From Ashinkailepas kermadecensis (Eukaryota > Arthropoda > Thecostraca > Neolepadidae), in contig JAOTOM010004617.1 in assembly GCA_034440615.1 (NCBI GenBank), positions 248,001 to 312,000 of the forward strand: a stretch of DNA of 64,000 nucleotides, in the 5' to 3' direction. The notes beneath the pieces were generated by a model, which made no database searches, was not told where the DNA came from, and saw only the letters and a program-made list of their open reading frames with translations. The translations under genes and the position numbers were made by a program. Below are positions 60,006-64,000 of this stretch, in pieces. Position 1 is the stretch's first letter. Every line of letters begins with the position of its first letter.

Positions 60006-62539
60006 TTGGAATACATTGAAGTACCTTCACGACTTTGAACATACCAGCATGAAGTTGGGTTGATGTGCATGTATATAATTTATGCAGTGCTATCTTGGTG
60101 TGCATCTATGCAATTGTCGCAGCATAGGCGTAGGAACGTTTCAAAAAATGGGTGGGCCAGGGTCAACAGCAAAGGCGCACCCATGAATTTCGCAAAGTAC
60201 ATGCATGGTTGAGCACTTTTGGACAGAGAAACCGATAATTTTAATAGTGAACACTCAACTCACCGCTAAGGGGTGGGGGCAGGCCACAGGACGCGCCGAT
60301 GGCTAACAGCAACATGTGGTCTGAAAAAGAACCATCATCGCGGTATAAGTACTGTAAGGAAGCTTACTTTCTTTCGGCATGAAATTTTCAATATTCCTAC
60401 CCGACAGGGCAGCAAGAGGCAAGGCGTCGAGCCAGATCCCGGCCACCAGCTCCCGCCCCATTCTATGACCTGTTTGTTAGGAATAAACACACCTGAACCC
60501 GACCCTCAGTACGTATCCCGATCAAAGGTGGCATCTGGAACAATTCCAGCCCCACGTTGGAGCCAAAACATCGGACCGTGAGATAGTTCAACAACCCTCA
60601 GTGGAAAATTTCCAGCAGACCGTCCTGAAGGTCCCAGGCGGCTTCACGATGCGCGTGGCCCGTGGGGAAGGAAACGGTGCACTCCACCAATCAAGAGCGG
60701 GAGCTCAGTCCGAAGCCCTGGGAGTGGCTAGATAAAAAAGGCGGGGCTACAGCGAATGGAGGAAAACTGGAAGACGGACAGAAAAACGCACTCTGGCTGG
60801 CTCACACTCTCGAAGGCGCGCTCTCACTCACTCGGGCAGTCTCTCGCTCACGGACGGAGCGATATCAGGCAGAATCGAGACGACAGAAGAGGCCAGACGA
60901 CCAGCAAAATGTGAGTGCCATCGGTCTGCCATGCCTTCTTCCTTCTTCCAAACCGGCCTGTTTTCCATCACAGCTATATCCCTCTGAGCCTAATTCATTG
61001 TTGAAAGGAGCAACCCGTCTCATGGGGGGGGGGGGCAAATATACCAAATTCGATGTGATGTGTGGGGGAGATATGTGCGACACGGCCGGTGGCGCCGACG
61101 TCGCACGCCTCGTAAATAAGGGTAGGTTATAGAGGTGAGGAATTGGATGGAGAAGGCGTGTGCCAGGAACGTGTCCCAGTCCTGTTGGCGTGCATTGTAA
61201 ATACCTGTAAATATATTACCCTTGATGATAGAAATGTTTGAGCGCACCAGCAGAGACACGGAGCTGTTGCCCGGCCTTTGACGGGCATAATTACGCTGAA
61301 CGGGAATATTTGGGATATAAAGGGGTGGGGGGTTGGGGGAGCATAGCTTGGGCTAACGATCAGGGATACTAGGCACAAATCGGATCCTAACATCCGCTTC
61401 ACAGGACCCCGGGCCGGAGTGGGTCGTGAAAATGACCATCGGTCGGTCTGTTTGCCACACGTTGAAAACTGTGTGTGAAATATCCCTGTCTTCCCCCTCC
61501 TCGTCCAAAGCGTTCGACCCTCACATTAACCAGAGCTAAGGAAGTAATATTGTGGCCTAACTACCCACCGTGGTGCAAACTAATTCAAAATCCACAAACC
61601 CTGGGAGCGTTCTCCAGCTGTGCGTTCAGAGACGAACTTTCGTACTCACCCAGATAGCATTGAGGTCGGATGCCGAAGGCCGAGTCAGCGACCGTCCGTA
61701 GGGATTAACGTCAATCAATGACGTCAGGGTACGACCCTCCCATACCAACGGTAGCATAGAAAATACCTCGACAACCAGGTGGACGGAGGGGAGGATATTT
61801 ACGGCCAGAATTGAAATGGCGAGCCGTGCCTCGAGGGCTGAGGGGCGCGCGCCGCAGAGGGGTACGTGAGGGGTACGTTTTCGCTGAGGGGTATGTGTCA
61901 CGCTTTTCCCTCGGATAGACGAGAATAGTACAGTGGGTACTATTCCGACACAAGGGATGATGATCACATGATGTTTGATATTTGCCTAAGAAGTAACAAA
62001 CAAAAGTAACAATGTGTGGAGAACTTGTCTCGTGAATATTTTAAAGGCAGAACTACCTGGACTTCGACCTGATGAGCTGGGACAAGACCATTTTGGCATC
62101 GTCGCCCTAGGCCAAGGTCATATCATGAGATCGATATTTTTCCATGGCATGCTTTGTAAAAATCATGGATCTGTCGGTATGGAAATGGTCGACTTGGGCT
62201 CCTGTGGCACAGGTTGTGCGATGTGGGGCTTGTGGGGGTTTTGCTCTCCCTCTTCCTTTGCATTTCATTGTTCTCCTTCGTCACGCGCAACGAGTGCAAC
62301 AGCAGAGCTCCTGCCCATCCAGTTTGTGTACGGACTAAGCTTCACCCCAGGTGTTCCTGCGCAAAACTTGTTCCGCCCCAAAACTTGTTCCGCCCCAAAT
62401 GAATACACGACGCTGGCATGTTTCGAATTTCTATTGTTACAGTGATGGCAGCCGATACTGACATACGGTGGGTGATGTGGTGACACACGGTGGGTGATGT
62501 GATCACACAAAGTGGCACGAAGAAAGCAGATACATATAT
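60006..62539. other. Unassigned region with a weak first-exon-like segment
   Basis: No supported gene. At 60731-60740 gataaaaaag could be a TATA-like element, and at 60911 a gtgagt donor follows a GC-rich purine-rich leader; this is a weak candidate for a first exon. Frames at 60662-61132, 61626-61967 (minus) and 62014-62445 show no recognised domain. A G run lies at 61024. Confidence 0.3.
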
Positions 62540-62600
62540 AGGGAATTATATATATATATATATATACATATATATGTAATTCCCTTATTTAATTAGACAC
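62540..62600. repeat. TA microsatellite inside an inverted word
   Basis: A ta tract between gggaattatata and tatgtaattccc, so it can form a hairpin. Confidence 0.9.
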
Positions 62601-62612
62601 AGATAAATGTGC

Positions 62613-63481
62613 TATAACCCTCGCCCGTATAGGGGGGGAGGGTGCAACCCCCCCTAAGGTTTTTTGTATATTCCTTCCAAACCGATGAACGGATCGCTCT
62701 GAGATTTTCAGTACCCTCTGGGGCAACCTTTTGACGACGTTTGGTGAAATTTTTTTGGGAGGTCATGTCAGGTCACGGAGTTATGAGGTCATAAAGGGGA
62801 GCACCGACGACCAGTTTTCAAAGTTTTCACCTCGGAAACGCCGATTTTTTAACGTACTTAGCGTAATTATGGGCATATAATGAAAAACACAGATGCCCAG
62901 ATGGGTTCCCATTGAAAAATAATGTTCCAAAAATCGGTGACCTCGGTTGACCTCGTTTGACCTTTCGACCTTTTGTAGCTGACCTACGGTAATTTTTCGT
63001 GCTGAATTCTAATTCAGCGTTCATTTTTACCCTAGGGAACTTTACACTTCGAAATTGGAACCACTTTTCAAAAAGTTGGACATTTGGGGTCACGGCTTTG
63101 ACCTCATTTGGTGCATGACATATTGGTCGGATCACATCGTGTAACATGTCGTTATGTTCGCAAGGTCCAAATAAACATATTTTCGGCCATTTCGTGCATA
63201 TTTAGACAGTAGTGTCGATATAACTGACGATTTTCTTAGGAAAATGCAACAAAAATCCATTTTAGACCTTTGACCTGACCTGGAAGGTTAACTATTGACC
63301 TTAGAAGGTCATACTGAATCCTAATCGCGAGATCTCGGCTAGATCTATAACTTTGGTCTTTGGTTCGTTTTCGTAACATGCACGGTTTCGAATCGCCAGG
63401 GGGGTGGTCGTACCAACCCACCCCCCACCCCCCCCTATACGACCGAAGGTGCTAAAATGCTGCATACCGGCGAGGGTTAGC
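62613..63481. mobile_element. Inverted-repeat element with TA ends (second MITE-like family)
   Basis: Ends are TAACCCTCGCCCGTAT (left) and the complement of TAACCCTCGCCGGTAT (right, finishing near 63480). G/C-rich tracts follow just inside both ends. The interior is non-coding and carries TGACCT arrays. TA at both ends fits a Tc1/mariner-like target. The flanks match an uninterrupted relative at 63775-63890, supporting an insertion. Confidence 0.75.
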
Positions 63482-63536
63482 ATCAAAATGTTTGTTGAAT
63501 AAATTATTTTTGCTACAATTTTGTTTTTAACTCACA

Positions 63537-63539
<3 letters not shown>

Positions 63540-63590
<51 letters not shown>

Positions 63591-63600
63591 ACATATATAT
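63540..63600. repeat. (AT)n microsatellite
   Basis: Alternating at tract of about 55 bp plus gtatacatatat. Confidence 0.95.
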
Positions 63601-64000
63601 AATGTGAGGTGAAAACAAAGTTATAGCAAAAGTAATTCATTTCGCAGATATTTTGATATTAAAGCATCCTATATATATATTTATACATATATAATGTGAT
63701 GTGAAAACAAAGTTATAGCAAAAATATTTTATTCCACAGACAGTTCAATGTCGACGCATCTTAATCTGTGTTTAATTAATGAAGGGAATTAGTATTTAAT
63801 TAGACACCAACGAAGATGCTCTCACATCGAAACATATGTACAATATATTATTTTTGCTATAACTTTGCTTTCACCTTACATTATTTATCATTCGTCATGA
63901 ACTGTAATTGTTGGTATATATATACAGATAAGATGCTCTCACATCGAAACATATGTACAATATATTATTTTTGCTATAACTTTGCTTTCACCTTACATTA
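63600..64000. repeat. Inverted and direct copies of a short repeat
   Basis: aatgtgaggtgaaaacaaag and ttatagcaaaa occur at 63600 and 63694. The complement (ttttgctataactttgcttt, caccttacatta) occurs at 63851 and 63970, each preceded by gatgctctcacatcgaaaca. The last unit runs off the window. Confidence 0.85.

Noticed and set aside
60540..60570. Retrotransposon primer-binding site on the minus strand (ggctccaacgtggggc)
   Set aside because: Resembles a known primer-site pattern but has mismatches, with no recognisable LTR end beside it and no gag or pol frame on the expected side.
60731..60920. Gene promoter and first exon
   Set aside because: The TATA-like word and the gtgagt donor are each common by chance. 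No initiator at the right distance and no coding follow-up; kept only as a weak note in the region entry.
62014..62445. 143-codon forward frame as a gene
   Set aside because: No domain, no splice or promoter support, biased toward low-complexity serine and cysteine, and several overlapping forward frames are open.

Overview
The window is eukaryotic and almost entirely repetitive. It has no operons or prokaryotic signals. It carries non-LTR retrotransposon (LINE) fragments, a tRNA-derived SINE, several inverted-repeat (MITE-like) families, many minisatellites, TA and CA microsatellites, and scattered GGTTAGGTTAGG tracts that resemble the arthropod telomere word TTAGG. The single convincing protein gene encodes a secreted PAN/apple-like plus C-type-lectin protein. 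I read this as an arthropod genome, possibly a crustacean or a chelicerate. That assignment is an inference from repeat style and is not proven by any marker gene.

Layout, 1-16 kb: a TTAGG-word dispersed repeat (1-600), a roughly 240-bp duplication, a weak possible exon (2562-2975), a 23-bp minisatellite, a SINE (4618-4785), then a 4.4-kb satellite whose orientation flips at about 7690 (5500-9950). A (CA)n tract follows, then a 58-bp minisatellite of 24 units, and a LINE reverse-transcriptase pseudogene (12003-13094).

Layout, 15-31 kb: a LINE RNase H remnant, the lectin gene (16511-17188), minisatellites of 50/99, 29 and 13 bp, a second LINE RT fragment (20076-20345), a 539-bp-period duplication, a TATA-containing promoter-like segment (25.3 kb), a dispersed GC-rich short-period array, a 21-bp minisatellite and more dispersed repeats.

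Layout, 31-47 kb: a LINE ORF1 remnant with CCHC zinc knuckles, interrupted by a 44-bp minisatellite, then the best-structured part of the window. Five copies (A-E) of a roughly 930-bp inverted-repeat element lie at 37436-47100. They sit at shared TTAA sites, and a 3436-bp tandem duplication lies between them. Copy C is a recombinant of D-type left sequence and B-type right sequence, so the duplication can be explained by unequal crossing-over between element copies. Each copy carries a conserved array of four AGGTCA words spaced 4-3-4, the architecture of nuclear-receptor direct repeats (DR4-DR3-DR4). A different inverted-repeat element at 62613-63481 also carries DR4-spaced AGGTCA arrays.

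Layout, 47-64 kb: the GC-rich short-period family again (48.2-49.3 and 53.0-55.0 kb), a 35-bp minisatellite, a 28-bp minisatellite, a 1.47-kb foldback element (58231-59702), a TTAGG-like tract, and a terminal zone of TA microsatellites around the 62.6-63.5 kb element.

No rRNA gene, functional tRNA gene, CRISPR array or bacterial mobile element was seen. Most long open frames here are by-products of minisatellites whose unit lacks stop codons.
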